Shown: positions 33,452 through 46,060, counted from the first letter of the stretch. The stretch is 64,000 nucleotides of DNA from Echinarachnius parma (GCA_037951105.1 JBAMJV010003142.1:50184-114183); one strand, 5' to 3'. The notes: a model not told the origin generated them from the letters alone. Made by a program: numbers and translations.

Positions 33452-33796
33452 AGGTGATTCTGATTCATTAATCAGATGCACAGCGCCATCTTGTGAATGC
33501 CTTGCGCATGGTGCGTTATACACACTGGCTCTGTGCAATGTTAGGCAGTGAGCACAAACTAGCCTAGTTAACCCCTTGACTATGGGAACCGGGTGGGTTG
33601 TTTATGGGGAATTCAGACACTCGCAGGGAATGGGTTAAAAGTTACAATCTGTTGTAAAGCCTCCCCACGCATATAATCTTTAATAATTAGAGCTATGAAT
33701 GAATGTGATAGTAAAATATAGGTTAGGTAGTTCATGCAGGCCTCCCTCCCACACCAAGCCGACTCTGAGTCTGACAGATACTTGTTTACCATGTGT

Positions 33797-33955
33797 GATT
33801 TGGGAGGGGGGGGGGGCACACCTTATGTATTTCTTTGTTTTTTTTTCAAAAAATTTCTCCTTATGTTTCCTATTGTTTTTTCCAAATTATTTGGGGGGGA
33901 GGGGGAGGAGCATGTGCCCCCCATGCCCCCCCCATCTCGCTACGCCACTGCCATG
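33797..33955. mobile_element. CGCTACGCCACTG-ended element (copy 4)
   Basis: GGGGGGGCACACCTTATGTA at the left, a T-rich centre and CTCGCTACGCCACTGCC at the right. Confidence 0.6.
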
Positions 33956-34097
33956 CGCCATAAGGTTAGTGACTTATGCGCCATTCAGACCAACTAGAGT
34001 TCATTGGTTTTAAAGGGACACATCTATTAAAGTATCTTGTTTGAAAGGTTATTTTCAAACATAGGGAAACTGACCAGAAGTATATCATATAAATGAA

Positions 34098-34195
34098 AAT
34101 GAGCAAAGAAATTGGGGTTTCTCCGGGATTCCAACCCGAGACCTCCAGATAGATAGACTGGTGCTCTACCTCCTGAGCTATAGAAAGCCCTTATG
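34098..34195 (-). mobile_element. tRNA-derived SINE (copy 3)
   Basis: The minus strand reads CTATAGCTCAGGAGGTAGAG, CACCAGTCTATC, then GGTCTCGGGTTGGAATCCCG: a complete D arm (GCTC...GAGC), anticodon-like arm and T arm with a B box (GGTTGGAATCC). It continues into the family body TTTCTTTGCTCATTTTCAT. No proper acceptor-stem pairing or family-standard anticodon was found, so it is called a SINE head, not a tRNA gene. Confidence 0.65.
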
Positions 34196-34414
34196 CTGTG
34201 TTCGTCTCTGAAAACCCTTAGTATTCAATGCTCATGTTGGTCAGAAGCTATTATGAACCAAAACAAACACAAACTTTTAAAAAGACTTAACCAGAACGTC
34301 AATGACGTAGCGCTCATCCGCCATCTCGCAACATCAAATATCGCAAATTTCATGTGGTACACTTTTCAACTGGTCAAAAAATTAAAATTTGATGCCCTGG
34401 AAGGGACATGGGAA

Positions 34415-35800
34415 AAAATAAAAAAATAAAAAAATAAATTTAAAAAATCAAAATCAAAATAAAAATAAATAAAATAAAAAACAAAAACAAACAAAACAAA
34501 CAAACAAACAAAAAATAAATAAAATAAAATTAAAAAAAATAAAAATAAAAATAGAAAAATAAATAAAAATTAAATTTAAAAAAATTTTAAAAATAACAAA
34601 ATAAAAAATTTACCATAATTAATGAATGGAGAAAAATTTCAAAATTCTGTGTAGCAGTTTAGTGTACCAAAGTTAGCTCTACCAGATAAAGCAAACCAAA
34701 TCAAAATCGGTCGAGAAATGAAGGAGAAGCATTTTTTGTGATTTCGAATAATTTGCATAAATTACCATAGATAATGAATTTCATGAATCTGTATAGAAGT
34801 TTGAAATCCCCCTCTTAGCCCTATCTTATGAAACCTAGCCCTATTAGATAAACCAAACAGAATGAAAATCGGTCGAGAAATGAAGGAGAAGAAGCATTTT
34901 TTGTGATTTCTGGAATAAATTTGCATAAATTACCATAATTAATTAATGGAGAAAAATTTCAAAATTCTGTGTAGAAGTTTAGTGTACCAAAGTTAGCTCT
35001 ACCAGATAAAGCAAACCAAATCAAAATCGGTCGAGAAATGAAGGAGAAGAAGCATTTTTTGTGATTTTTGGAATAAATTTGCATAAATTACCATAATTAA
35101 TTAATGGAGAAAAATTTCAAAATTCTGTGTAGAAGTTTAGTGTACCAAAGTTAGCTCTACCAGATAAAGCAAACCAAATCAAAATCGGTCGAGAAATGAA
35201 GGAGAAGAAGCATTTTTTGTGATTTTTGGAATAAATTTGCATAAATTACCATAATTAATTAATGGAGAAAAATTTCAAAATTCTGTGTAGAAGTTTAGTG
35301 TACCAAAGTTAGCTCTACCAGATAAAGCAAACCAAATCAAAATCGGTCGAGAAATGAAGGAGAAGAAGCATTTTTTGTGATTTTTGGAATAAATTTGCAT
35401 AAATTACCATAATTAATTAATGGAGAAAAATTTCAAAATTCTGTGTAGAAGTTTAGTGTACCAAAGTTAGCTCTACCAGATAAAGCAAACCAAATCAAAA
35501 TCGGTCAAGAAATGAAGGAGAAGAAGCATTTTTTGTGATTTCGAATAAATTTGCATAAATTAGCATATATAATGAATTTCACGATTCTGTGTAGAAGTTT
35601 TAAATCCCCCTCCTAGCCCTATCTTATGAAACAATCAGAATCAAAATCGGTTGAAAAATAACGAAGAAGAAGCATTTTGAAAATTGTGGACGGACGGACG
35701 GAAGGACGGACGGACGGACGGACGGACGGACGGACGGACGGACGCCGGACGCAACGCCATGGCATAAGCTCATCGGGCCCTTCGGGCCGGATGAGCTAAA
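34415..35800 (+). mobile_element. Helentron/'pearl'-like tandem-repeat element B
   Basis: A-rich low-complexity lead (34415-34610), then about seven 158-bp units (the repeated GGAGAAAAATTTCAAAATTC block is at 34628, 34948, 35106, 35264 and 35422, with diverged units between and after). The four central units are nearly identical and contain AAAATCGGTCGAGAAATGAA. Then come a GGAC microsatellite (about 35690-35742) and a terminal hairpin AGCTCATC...GATGAGCT (35767-35798). Same architecture as element A but different sequence. Confidence 0.65.
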
Positions 35801-36335
35801 AAGTGGTCAAAGTTCACATGCCGATCCAGGCTGACCCATGAGCGAGAGTCGAATCATTGATTCACAGAAAATTCATGTTGGTAAAAATTCTATTGGTGCC
35901 ACACTAATCAAAGTAAGTCTGAAAATGATGTAAGTATCAATATTGAATTCTCGCTGTCTCAAAGTCACATCTACAATTACAATAATACACACCATACACC
36001 CAATTTTCACGTAGCACAGATGAAATAGACAATGCTTGTGTTGGCAGGTACCTTACACCTGCCACATATGCATTGAATATGCAGAGCCTGCTACACACAA
36101 TCATCATATGACAACATCTGTATGAATGGTATGTAGAGTGTTCATATTGAGTTCCATCAGCTATTCAAAGTATTCCTCACCCTCTCTTCACCCTCTAAGC
36201 CACCATAGCCACCATGACCGTGACAACCCTCTGCTGGGGGCTAATGGCCATGCCACACAAGGCGCAACACACTCTTACAAAGTACTATATTACAGTACAA
36301 GGCTCGCCCTTGGCAGTGGCCCGGGTGCCAATGGC

Positions 36336-37033
36336 CACCTAAAATTTAATTTGGCCACTAGAAATAAGCTAGACACTCTGTGTTGGCCACTAGAAATAAG
36401 CTAGACACTCTGTGTTGGCCACTAGAAATAAGCTAGACACTCTGTGTTGGCCACTAGAAATAAGCTAGACACTCTGTGTTGGCCACTAGAAATAAGCTAG
36501 ACACTCTGTGTTGGCCACTAGAAATAAGCTAGACACTCTGTGTTGGCCACTAGAAATAAGCTAGACACTCTGTGTTGGCCACTAGAAATAAGCTAGACAC
36601 TCTGTGTTGGCCACTAGAAATAAGCTAGACACTCTGTGTTGGCCACTAGAAATAAGCTAGACACTCTGTGTTGGCCACTAGAAATAAGCTAGACACTCTG
36701 TGTTGGCCACTAGAAATAAGCTAGACACTCTGTGTTGGCCACTAGAAATAAGCTAGACACTCTGTGTTGGCCACTAGAAATAAGCTAGACACTCTGTGTT
36801 GGCCACTAGAAATAAGCTAGACACTCTGTGTTGGCCACTAGAAATAAGCTAGACACTCTGTGTTGGCCACTAGAAATAAGCTAGACACTCTGTGTTGGCC
36901 ACTAGAAATAAGCTAGACACTCTGTGTTGGCCACTAGAAATAAGCTAGACACTCTGTGTTGGCCACTAGAAATAAGCTAGACACTCTGTGTTGGCCACTA
37001 GAAATAAGCTAGACACTCTGTGTTGGCCACTAA
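36336..37033. repeat. Homogeneous 32-bp satellite, about 21 copies
   Basis: The unit TTGGCCACTAGAAATAAGCT plus AGACACTCTGTG repeats without visible variation for nearly 700 bp. It ends in TTGGCCACTAAATAATTAGG and is preceded by a variant TTGGCCAC junction. Confidence 0.98.
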
Positions 37034-37845
37034 ATAATTAGGATCTACAACTAACAAGTCTATGGTGAGAATATTACCGTCTTCTTCTATCTTTGTCATG
37101 TAATGTTCTCTCTTGTCCCATTTTCGTCTCTGTTGGCATCCCTTTTTTCCTATATTTTAGTTCGTTTGTAGTAATGAATTCACAATTATTCATTATTTTC
37201 TGAGGGGTCCACATTTGTACAAGCACTGCTTTTTAGTGGACCCCTCTTGTTTCCAATATATATACCTTAATCTTTGTAAATGATTACAATTGATTTGAAA
37301 TGTTTTGTTGGAAACATAAATAAAATTGAAATTGAAATTGAAATTGAAATATATTGGAAGTGACATGCTGGCCACCTGAAAAAAAAGTAAGAGCCATGCA
37401 GTATGAACAGAGTACTGAAGAACCATGTTTAACCCACTGCCTATGGGAACCTGGCGGGTCCTGTATTATATTTATGGGAATTATAAATATCTCATATGCA
37501 AAGGCTTAAAGTAACCATTTTTTTTTATCACAATACAAATATTCACCTCAAAAAATTTAGTTTATCTCTGAACTATCTATTTGAAATAAGGAATTGCCAT
37601 GGCTGGTTTATGAATGGCTTGCAATATGACTAAATGTCTTATGGTTATAATGAATAAACAAAAACAAAGACGAACTTGTTTTAAAGTTAGGACTGGAGTC
37701 ACCTACATGTAATATACATGTATATCTCCTACATTTACTTCCCCAGGGTTGAGTAAGTCCACATCTTCCTAAGATGAACACATTTTCCTACACCACTTTG
37801 GGTGCTGCACACTAACAAATAAAGGGACAAATTTGCACCCTTAAA

Positions 37846-38372
37846 GGGGTAGTTCAGTTTTGGTATAGAGGGTGCTTCACAAAATTGTTTTTTTGTGAGA
37901 TAATGAAAAACTGTGTGTAAAATTTGAAAGAGCATACAATTTTAATGGCAGAATAAACTTTATTTGATTAAAATAGGTTCAGAAACGGCTAAAATATCAA
38001 TAAATATTTCCGATCGTAATAAATCTGGGGCCCAGATATAAAATTTTTATTTAAAAAATGCTTACACTTTTCCAAAATTTTCAAAAGACGTTTTAAAATA
38101 GTTGTTGATGATCTCTCTATTCAATCATTATTTCAACAAAACATCACATGCATAATTTTGTATGAAAGATGGTTGAAACCAATGCTGTTTTAGAGAGCGC
38201 CCTCTTGTGTTTTAATGGCTCTTTTTGAATGATAACAGGCTTTTTTACTTTGTCGTTTGTAATTTTCTATACCTTTCGAGCATGGTGGAGTTATAACTAT
38301 TAGTTTGTAGTGTTATTATGCAGGTTTTGGTTACTAAAGCTCAGCCTTACCAAAACTGTACTACCCCTATAA
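37846..38372. mobile_element. TTAAAGGGGTAGTTCAGTTTTGGT MITE (copy 1)
   Basis: Left AAAGGGGTAGTTCAGTTTTG, right CCAAAACTGTACTACCCCTA. The interior (GAGATAATGAAAAACTG, TTTGAAAGAGCATA, GAGAGCGCCCTCTTGTGTTT) is shared in the same order with 61972-62541. Confidence 0.8.
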
Positions 38373-38795
38373 TGGTGCAAAACGCTTGGTTAGCAGCACC
38401 TTTAAGGGTGCAATTCTGCACCCAAAAGGCGGGTCTGCTCCACATGGGGTGCATAAATGCACCCTTAGGGTGCCTATACCCCAATATATTTCCACCCTAC
38501 CTAATTTTCCAATGGCAGAAGAGTTTGCAAGGTTCTGTTCAATAGACCCTACTACAAAGTTTGAGAGAAAACTACAAAACTTCTCCACACTGGGTGCTGG
38601 TGCCACTGCCATTGACACATTCCTACCTATCTACCACCTATGCATCAATGCTATCAAGCCCTCACATCTATTTCCATCCTACTAATGACTGCTAATGACT
38701 TCACCAGCTTATGTATCTTGACCAATCATCTGTCAACAACAAATAGTTTTGCATCCAGGCCTCCAGACTCGTCTGCCATGTCTACAATGATATCT

Positions 38796-39010
38796 ACGAT
38801 TGAATGGTTTATGTTCGCTTGGTCTACAACTCATTTGGTCTACAACCTGATACCTTTAACTTCAATTCCCCCAACTCCAAACATGATCCCTAACCAAAAA
38901 CCTAACCCTAACCATAATCCACACCCCTAACCCTACTCATAATCCCTAATTATAATCATAAGCTCCCAAACATATAATTTTCTAGTAGACCAAATGGGAG
39001 TAGACCAATC
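38796..39010. mobile_element. TTGGTCTACAACTCATTTGG element with CCTAACCC core (copy 1)
   Basis: Left TTGGTCTACAACTCATTTGG, right TAGACCAAATGGGAGTAGAC. The core is a CCTAACCCTAACC-type degenerate telomere-like tract. A close copy is at 56776-56985 with the same layout. Confidence 0.65.
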
Positions 39011-39656
39011 AACAAGTACCCGATTGAACCTTTCCTTTTAGAGGAAACATTATTCTGTTAAAATCTATCAAACGCTATGTCAGTAATCAGTTTAAAGCTA
39101 AACAAAACTTTGAGGATATTGAATTCTGCACCATCATTGATTACGAAATATCTTTCTACACCAACTGTGGCTTCATAAGTTCCACAAATTTAAAATTGAC
39201 TACAAGATGAAAAACTTCCGAACAAACGGGAGTCATTTCAGCCATCAATTTCTGAAGCAGTGACAAATGATTTGGATTTGGCTTAAAAACCTGTATGCTC
39301 CCCAAAAACTGTTTGATTTTTTATCTCTTTGATGCAGCCTCCCGCACTACACACAAGTCTACCAGGACCCATTAACCTTATACGCCTTTCAGACTGGTAT
39401 ATTTCCACTGGTATATATATATATACAAAGATAAACATCTGAACAGCAGCATCAGCTAAGAGTCTGTTTAAAAGAGCAACTATCTCATTGTTATATATTT
39501 ACTATTATTGTTCTTAGATGTTACTCAAATGGGAGATGAACAATGATTACATTTTTGAAACATCATTAGCCAAGCCAGCCTGTCCCCAAGTGCCAATTGA
39601 ATCACAGCCACACTTCAGGCAGATCGAGTGCAAAGCTCATAACTTCTCAAGTGAAT

Positions 39657-39810
39657 TAAAGGGATCTAGTAACATTGTCCAAATCCACGAAACTTCATTA
39701 GAAATCTAGTGGTTCTTGAGAGGACATATCAGATCACAAAACTACACATAATACTAACCATTCATCACTTTCTGCATATGCCAACAAAGTTAGTAGATCC
39801 CTTTAAGCTC
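39657..39810. mobile_element. TTAAAGGGATCTAGTAACATTGT element (short copy)
   Basis: Left TTAAAGGGATCTAGTAACAT, right TTAGTAGATCCCTTTAA, 154 bp. Longer relatives at 52209-52594 and 59100-59412. Confidence 0.7.
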
Positions 39811-39893
39811 AGTCTCAACAGCACACAGTGATTTGTCCTTTGTTAATACGATTGAAGCTCGGAAATATTTATTTACATTGTTTGACAGTGTCA

Positions 39894-40105
39894 CAGTGAT
39901 TAAAGTCAGTGTGAAAGTCACATTTATGACACAAGGTTGAGGGTAGAAGACAGCCCCCCTGGTTCAGGGACGTATATACCCCCCACACCTGTATCACAGC
40001 GATTAAAGTCAGTCTGAAAGTCGCATTTCTAAAGTGACACAAGGTTGAGGGTAGAAGACAGCCTCCTCGGTTCAGGGACGTATACCCACCACACCTGTAG
40101 GCATA
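39894..40105. repeat. Two-copy tandem repeat, about 115 bp
   Basis: CACAGxGATTAAAGTCAGTx, GACACAAGGTTGAGGGTAGA and GGTTCAGGGACGTATA occur twice. Confidence 0.85.
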
Positions 40106-40180
40106 AATCTCCCGTAACTCTGCAGAGTGTCATAAAGATGACATTGCGGATGAGGAAATTCTTGGCGTGAGGAATAATAA

Positions 40181-40612
40181 TATGGTCGGCAGCTATATCT
40201 ACAGGACAAATAAATGAAGTATGAATTAGGATTTAGGACTATGAATTACGGTCAGCATTTATGTACGGGACGACGAATGAAGTATGAAATATGGTCGGCA
40301 GCTATCTACGGACGAATAAATGAAGTATGAATTAGGATTTAGGACTATGAATTACGGTCAGCATTTATGTACGGGACGACGAATGAAGTATGAAATATGG
40401 TCGGCAGCTATCTACGGACGAATAAGTGAAGTATGAAGTAGGATTTAGGACTATGAATTACGGTCAGCATTTATGTACGGGACGACGAATGAAGTATGAA
40501 ATATGGTCGGCAGCTATCTCTACGAGACGAATAAATGAAGTATGAATTAGGATTTGGGACTATGAATTATGGTCAGCATTTATCTACGGCAGGAATAAAT
40601 GGAGTATGAAAT
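40181..40612. repeat. Tandem array, four units of 106-109 bp
   Basis: TATGGTCGGCAGCTAT starts at 40181, 40290, 40396 and 40502. Each unit also has GGATTTAGGACTATGAATTA and TATGTACGGGACGACGAATG. Confidence 0.92.
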
Positions 40613-41080
40613 ATGGTCAGCAACGATATCCCCCCTACACAGAAGGCGCTGATGTTGAGAATCAATTCTTTATCCTACAATAATATTACAATTATGATGC
40701 ATGAAATATGGTCCGTGTTTACCTCCATAGGAGGTATGTCATGTTTGGCAGTAGTTCTTTAAAGCTAAAAAGTAGCTTTGGAAAAGTTATGGGCAAAAAA
40801 AATGTCTATTGGATCAATGAATTGATGAATATGGTTTTTAAAAAAATATATAAGAAAAGATTTAGATGGCAAAATCGAAACCTTAAAAAAGTTAATTGCG
40901 GTGAATATAACCTGCAAATTTATGTGCGCCACTGAGATTGAACACATCCTCCTGAATGTACGTCTGCATTGTGTTCACCCACAAGGTTGCCCATGGCTGG
41001 AATGCTCCCCAGGGAGTGGAACACGTGCACTTTGTCTGCTGGATTGATTGCAGAATGTATCCGATGACCGGGGTAATAAA

Positions 41081-41163
41081 ATAATTGTAAAGCGCTTAGA
41101 GATGATTATCAATCATGATAAGCACAAATATAAATCGAGGATAGTATTATTATTATTATTATC
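41081..41163 (+). repeat. LINE/SINE-type 3' tail (copy)
   Basis: TTGTAAAGCGCTTAGAGATG, AATATAAATCGAGG and an ATTATT tail. Confidence 0.4.
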
Positions 41164-41719
41164 TGGTAAGAATCTATGCCTTCAGGCTTGAACAGACTGT
41201 GTGATGCTCTCAATGCGAAGATGAATTTTATTGGTGCCTACATGTTAGTTTTTAAATCGAAATTACTAAAATAATAAATTTGAAGTAATATTTATAAACT
41301 CTTCACATTAGCAGATAAGTTTTGATCGGAATAATTACTTCACATATATATTTTACAATGTTTGTTTGAGGTGTTGCCAAAACTGTTATTTTAGCTTTAA
41401 CCTACAGCTGCTGAACTTAAAAAACATTTTTACTCCGTTCCTCTTTAAATACTTCCTCTCTCCGTTTCCATTTCTCTATTTTCCACATTCTGTTCTTTTG
41501 AACTGACAGACAATAATATCATTTTTGGAGACAGATTTATGAATCACATCATCATAAATAGCTGCTCTGAACATAAATTCATACATCAATATTTATGGTT
41601 GTTTTTAGAAGTTATAGATCCTAAGGGGTTCAAATGCAGGTTGTTTATAAATTTAGGATGACTACATTCTTCTAAGAAAGTTCTACATATGTGTGTGTGT
41701 GTACATTTAATTTATTCAT

Positions 41720-42150
41720 AGCAAAGACGAAAGGTCAACTGACTTTGAAGCAATATGTTTGATATCTGCAAGTTTGGTTTCATAGGATGCGTGATATTTC
41801 ATAGATAAAAGTTACTTTAAAAAGAATCAGCAAGATCTTCACTTGTTGCAGAGCAATCGCAAATCTTGTACATGAAATGTGGGGCATAATTACACCGACC
41901 TTGTTAGGGTCACCCAAAACTTCAAAAATACATTAATAATTTTCATAGCAAAGATGGGGAAGGTCAACTGACTTAGAAGCAATATCTTTGATTTCTGCAA
42001 GTTTGGTTTTATAGGATACATGTGATATTTCATAGATATAAACGTTACAACTTTAAAAAGAATCAGCAAGATCTTCACTTGTCGAAGAGCGATCGCAAAT
42101 CTTGTAAAGGTGGGGCATAGATACACAGACCTTGTTAGAGTCACCTAAAA
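41720..42150. repeat. Two-copy duplication, about 225 bp
   Basis: AAGGTCAACTGACTTxGAAG, AAAGAATCAGCAAGATCTTC and GACCTTGTTAGxGTCACC appear in both halves. Confidence 0.9.
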
Positions 42151-42356
42151 CTTAAATTATAATACTAAATTCTACTTGCCCCAATGTGCAACCAAAGTTA
42201 CCGGAATTTGTAATGTATTTCTTTGTTTTAAACTACCAAATTCAGGTTACGTGCCACCAAAATGACAGGAATCTTGATTTGACTTGCCCGACTAGGCCAC
42301 AAGGATAAAAAGGTTAATTTTGAGCATGTTATCTTCATCCCACCTCTCTGATCTTA

Positions 42357-42668
42357 TGGCCGAGCCCCACTAAAGCGTACCACCTCACGTTTCTTATCAG
42401 ACTAAAATGTGGCAAAACGGTAAGTTTCATCCGACCACAAAGTATGTCCCCAGCATCCATCTACATGTATTTCCCTTCTATGGGCTGTGTCAAGCCGTTA
42501 AGTTGCGATCCGTTTCATGTTAGTGTGTTCCAATGTCTGCCTGTTTCATGCGAAACCGTGGAGCCAAAACTAGTGTCCTACTACAGTAGTCCATTCTGAA
42601 CTTGGTCCGCATCATGATGTCAAACAGATAGGAAACGGAAGGAGATATGCCGTAGTGGGACTAGGCCA
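42357..42668. mobile_element. TGGCCTAGTCCCACTGCACC MITE (copy 3, diverged)
   Basis: Ends TGGCCGAGCCCCACT and AGTGGGACTAGGCCA; interior with CGTTTC and AAAATGTGG blocks. Confidence 0.7.
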
Positions 42669-42691
42669 CTTACAAAGTGTTTTTCAGCAGC

Positions 42692-42960
42692 AAGCAGTGA
42701 CCTGTGGCCGAGAGCACGATCATGACCCAGGACCAGCCCTAGTTCGATCACCGATCTCTAGATATGCTTGTGTTAAGCCTTTACGGTTCAATAAGTAAGG
42801 GAGTTTGTGTGCTCTGCTACGTTCTTTTGAATTTTAGGTGATTCTAGCATATTGACATCGATGTTAGAGCCAATGATGGTAATTACCATGGTAAATGTCG
42901 CTGGTCCGTTATCGAGCCCCTGGGCCCAGGAACCGGGAACCAGGCTCCAGGGAGTGATAC
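42692..42960 (+). repeat. Dispersed repeat, inverted partner of 32022-32325
   Basis: Shares TTACCATGGTAAATGTCGCT, GTCCGTTATCGAGCCCCTGG and TCTAGATATGCTTGTG with the other copy on opposite strands. Confidence 0.6.
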
Positions 42961-42969
42961 TAAGGCTTT

Positions 42970-44320
42970 GCTGCTAAGCATCTTAAAGTGGGATTTACAC
43001 ATTTTGGGGCAAAATTGCAGATAATCTGAGCTTTATCGCTCAAAAAAAGTTTAAAGCTCTGCAAGCGGCTTAGTAAATTGAACCCAAAAGGTGCAAAAGA
43101 GGTTGAAAATAGGCTGCTTATCAGAGGTCAAAAGAGGGTGAATCACAAAGAAGAATTAAGCAGTAAATATGCTGTATATCCTATTTCTTCAGTTTCTTAA
43201 TGATACATGTCATGAATGTTGACTGAATCATGAAAACCAAACTGGCAGACATTGCATTCCTTTCACTCTAGTTGTGCAGAATAATTTGTTTACATAAATG
43301 GACAAAAAATTGTTGTTATGAATACCCATTTTGTTCATGATCTGCTTTTGAGACTGGATGAACGTAAAGAGGCTTATCTTCTCATTTCCCTATCCCAGAA
43401 ATCATCTCTGCCTCTGCGTATTTAAGCCTTGATTCTTACTTTAGTACGTCTAATTTTCAATTTCTAAATCCCTTCATTGATAGGCAGTCTGTTGTCAAAG
43501 TTTATACAGTATATCTGTCTATTTTGCACTATATATGACACTGTTTGATATTAAAACTAAAATGATCCTTGCTTGTTTTGTTTTATTTTTCATTTTAAAA
43601 GATCGTTTTTATCAACAATGTATTCCTTTTATAAAAACATTGTTTAATTGGATAACAAGAAATCACACACAAACGGTAATCTACATGTTTACTATGCTTT
43701 GTCATTTAGCAATGGTAATTCATAGATGGTTCCACACGTGCACATGCGATCTTAGTAGCTCAATTTTGACATCATCCAAACACTATAATTATAAATACTT
43801 CCTTTAATAATCCCGACTTGATAAATGCATAAGTACAAAGAAACATATTAGAACCCGAGTCCATAAAAGCAGTTGAATTACAGGGTTTTCTTAGACAGAA
43901 AATCGCTTGGATCCCTTTTACAATCACATCCAATTTTTCTCTACCCCTCCCCAGTATCCTTTGATTTATGCTCCAATGGTGGGATTGATCGCACTTGTCA
44001 GCCGTAGCCGTCTTTCAAAAGGCGTCCAAAAATCCACAAGTAATGTGCCGTGCAAATTGTTTTTCTACGGTTCGATTCTGTGCCGCGATCCGGCCCATCT
44101 CCTCAGAGTCGTTGTCTTTTAAGAAAGTTTTTCTCCCAGGGTAATGGTGTGTGAAAATGGCGGATTATTCCTTTATATCGGTCCAGTTGGTTCACCAATG
44201 TTGTGCTCAATAATATAGCACCAACAGCATTGGGCACATTTTATTTTTGTTATTGTAAGTATTCCTTTGAGGAGTATACCTCAAAATAGTCAGTCAAGCT
44301 TGTCACTTGTTATAGTTATC
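42970..44320. other. Large intron, part; nothing recognised
   Basis: No exon, tandem array or terminal inverted repeats seen. A 90-codon frame at 43535-43807 is AT-rich and not protein-like. Confidence 0.45.
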
Positions 44321-44324
44321 TAGG

Positions 44325-45480
44325 GGTTTTCACTATCAAGCACCGGTAAATGAACCTACAAATAATTTCTTTCATTTTCTGTGAACATTTTTATTTCCAA
44401 TGAGGTTGTTATTTACAAACAGTAAATGAACCTACAAATTATTTTCATTTTCTGTGAACATTCTTATTTCCAATGAGGTTGTTATTTACAAACAGGTCTA
44501 ACTATTCCTGTATTTTAACCTAAACCCGTTCAAGACCCTGGCGTAACCCTAACCCATTTATAGATAATTTGTTGCATCTCCATCAAACTTTTGAACAATA
44601 ACTTTGAAAATTGAATTTTGAACTAAAGGAAGTGGGATATATTTATTTTTGATAGTCTATTTTTTCCATTCTTCCAGATTCCAGCTTTCAGATTCCAGAT
44701 TCTTCCCGGTTTAATATTAGAGCTGTATTCATTACCCCACTATTGATTCGGCAAACTCATATAACCATGCATGCATGCAGAGATATATCACCATTATTAC
44801 GACCACTGGTGGATAATTCATGATAAATTGTAACTTCAACAAACAATGCCAATTTATGCCATGCTTGGCTCCAACCCTCACCCGTCCCAACAAAATAGGC
44901 AATTTTATGATACCGATCATTTGGTACAGAGGATGACAAAAGAAGAAACAAAGAGACATTCTTCATTCGCTATAGGCAGAAGATACAGGACAATGCTCAA
45001 ACACACAGCGGAGGAGATAGAGTCAGCTACATAGTACTATTACAAACTTACAAACACAAAAGAAGTCATCAATTTTTGCTCCCCCTTTTTTTTTTTTTGT
45101 TGCCCGTAATGACAGTTATTACATAGTCACAACAAGGACATGAGAATTAGGCCCCAGACAGGACTGTATCTTTAAAACTGTTCCTTTTTTATGGGTACCT
45201 CCATTTATTTTACTAAAGATAACAGCTACCCCTCCTTTTTTCTCTCAAAAACTCATGCTGAAAGGTTTCTGTAATCAGCATTACAACGACAAGATGATGA
45301 AAAATATCACTGATTGGTTGGGAAATGGTTCTATCCCTTTTTATGGGAAACTTTATTTATTTTACTAAAGATAACAGCTACCCCTTCTTTTTTCTCTCAA
45401 AAACTCATCCTGAAAGGTTTCCTGAATCTGCATTTCAATGCCAAGATGATGAAAATATCACTGGTTTGTAAGTAAATGGT
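44325..45480. repeat. Two local duplications
   Basis: 44350-44495: two units of about 74 bp (AATGAACCTACAAAT...TTTCCAATGAGGTTGTTATT). 45185-45480: two units of about 165 bp (TTATTTTACTAAAGATAACA, AAAAACTCATxCTGAAAGGT). Confidence 0.8.
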
Positions 45481-45939
45481 TCAATCATCTCAAATGATAT
45501 ACATATGATAACTATAGCCAATATCTATAGGTAACTAAAGTCTCAATAATTTAAATTGATATCAAAAATTTAAAATATACGAATGCATGCATTCTTTTCA
45601 AAGGCATCTTCCGTACAATCTCTCTATCTATGCCCTGGTTGAAACCACATAACCCGTTGACTATGGCAACCGAGTGGGATGAGTTGATGAGGATTTCAGA
45701 ATCTCTGTAGTTTTCAGCCTGTTCATCTATAAATGCCATTGGGTCATTTTAGTTCAATTCATCTTGGTCTATATCCAGTTTGTCTCGATCAATCATTGTG
45801 TTGATACCCATCTATCTAGTGTCTATTGAATAGTTCATGAAAATAAGAATGTTTTCTTTTATCCATCTATTACTATTGGGTCTATAAATGCACGCTGACA
45901 ACCAAATTTAACCTGGAAATTGAGATAAAATGCATGTTA

Positions 45940-46060
45940 GACCGGGCTCGACACTAGGCACTTGCCATTTTGCCCAGGGCAAGTAAACTGTACGTCAGGC
46001 AAGTAAAATTTCATGAATGGTCTAGTTTAGTTGCCCAATTGGGCATCGAATATATCTGCT
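45940..46060. repeat. GGGCAAGTAA-type dispersed repeat (uninterrupted copy)
   Basis: TTTTGCCCAGGGCAAGTAAA, AATGGTCTAGTTTAGTTGCC and CAATTGGGCA. A second copy at 50450-51120 is interrupted by another element. Confidence 0.5.

Noticed and set aside
34130..34195. Possible functional tRNA gene on the minus strand
   Set aside because: D and T arms are recognisable but no acceptor-stem pairing or convincing anticodon loop was found, and the sequence continues into a body shared with two other copies, so a SINE head is more likely.
36336..37033. CRISPR-like regular array
   Set aside because: Units are contiguous with no unique spacers; the window is animal DNA, so this is a satellite.
43535..43807. 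90-codon hydrophobic open frame
   Set aside because: AT-rich sequence gives Phe/Leu/Ile-rich translations by chance; no conserved motif.
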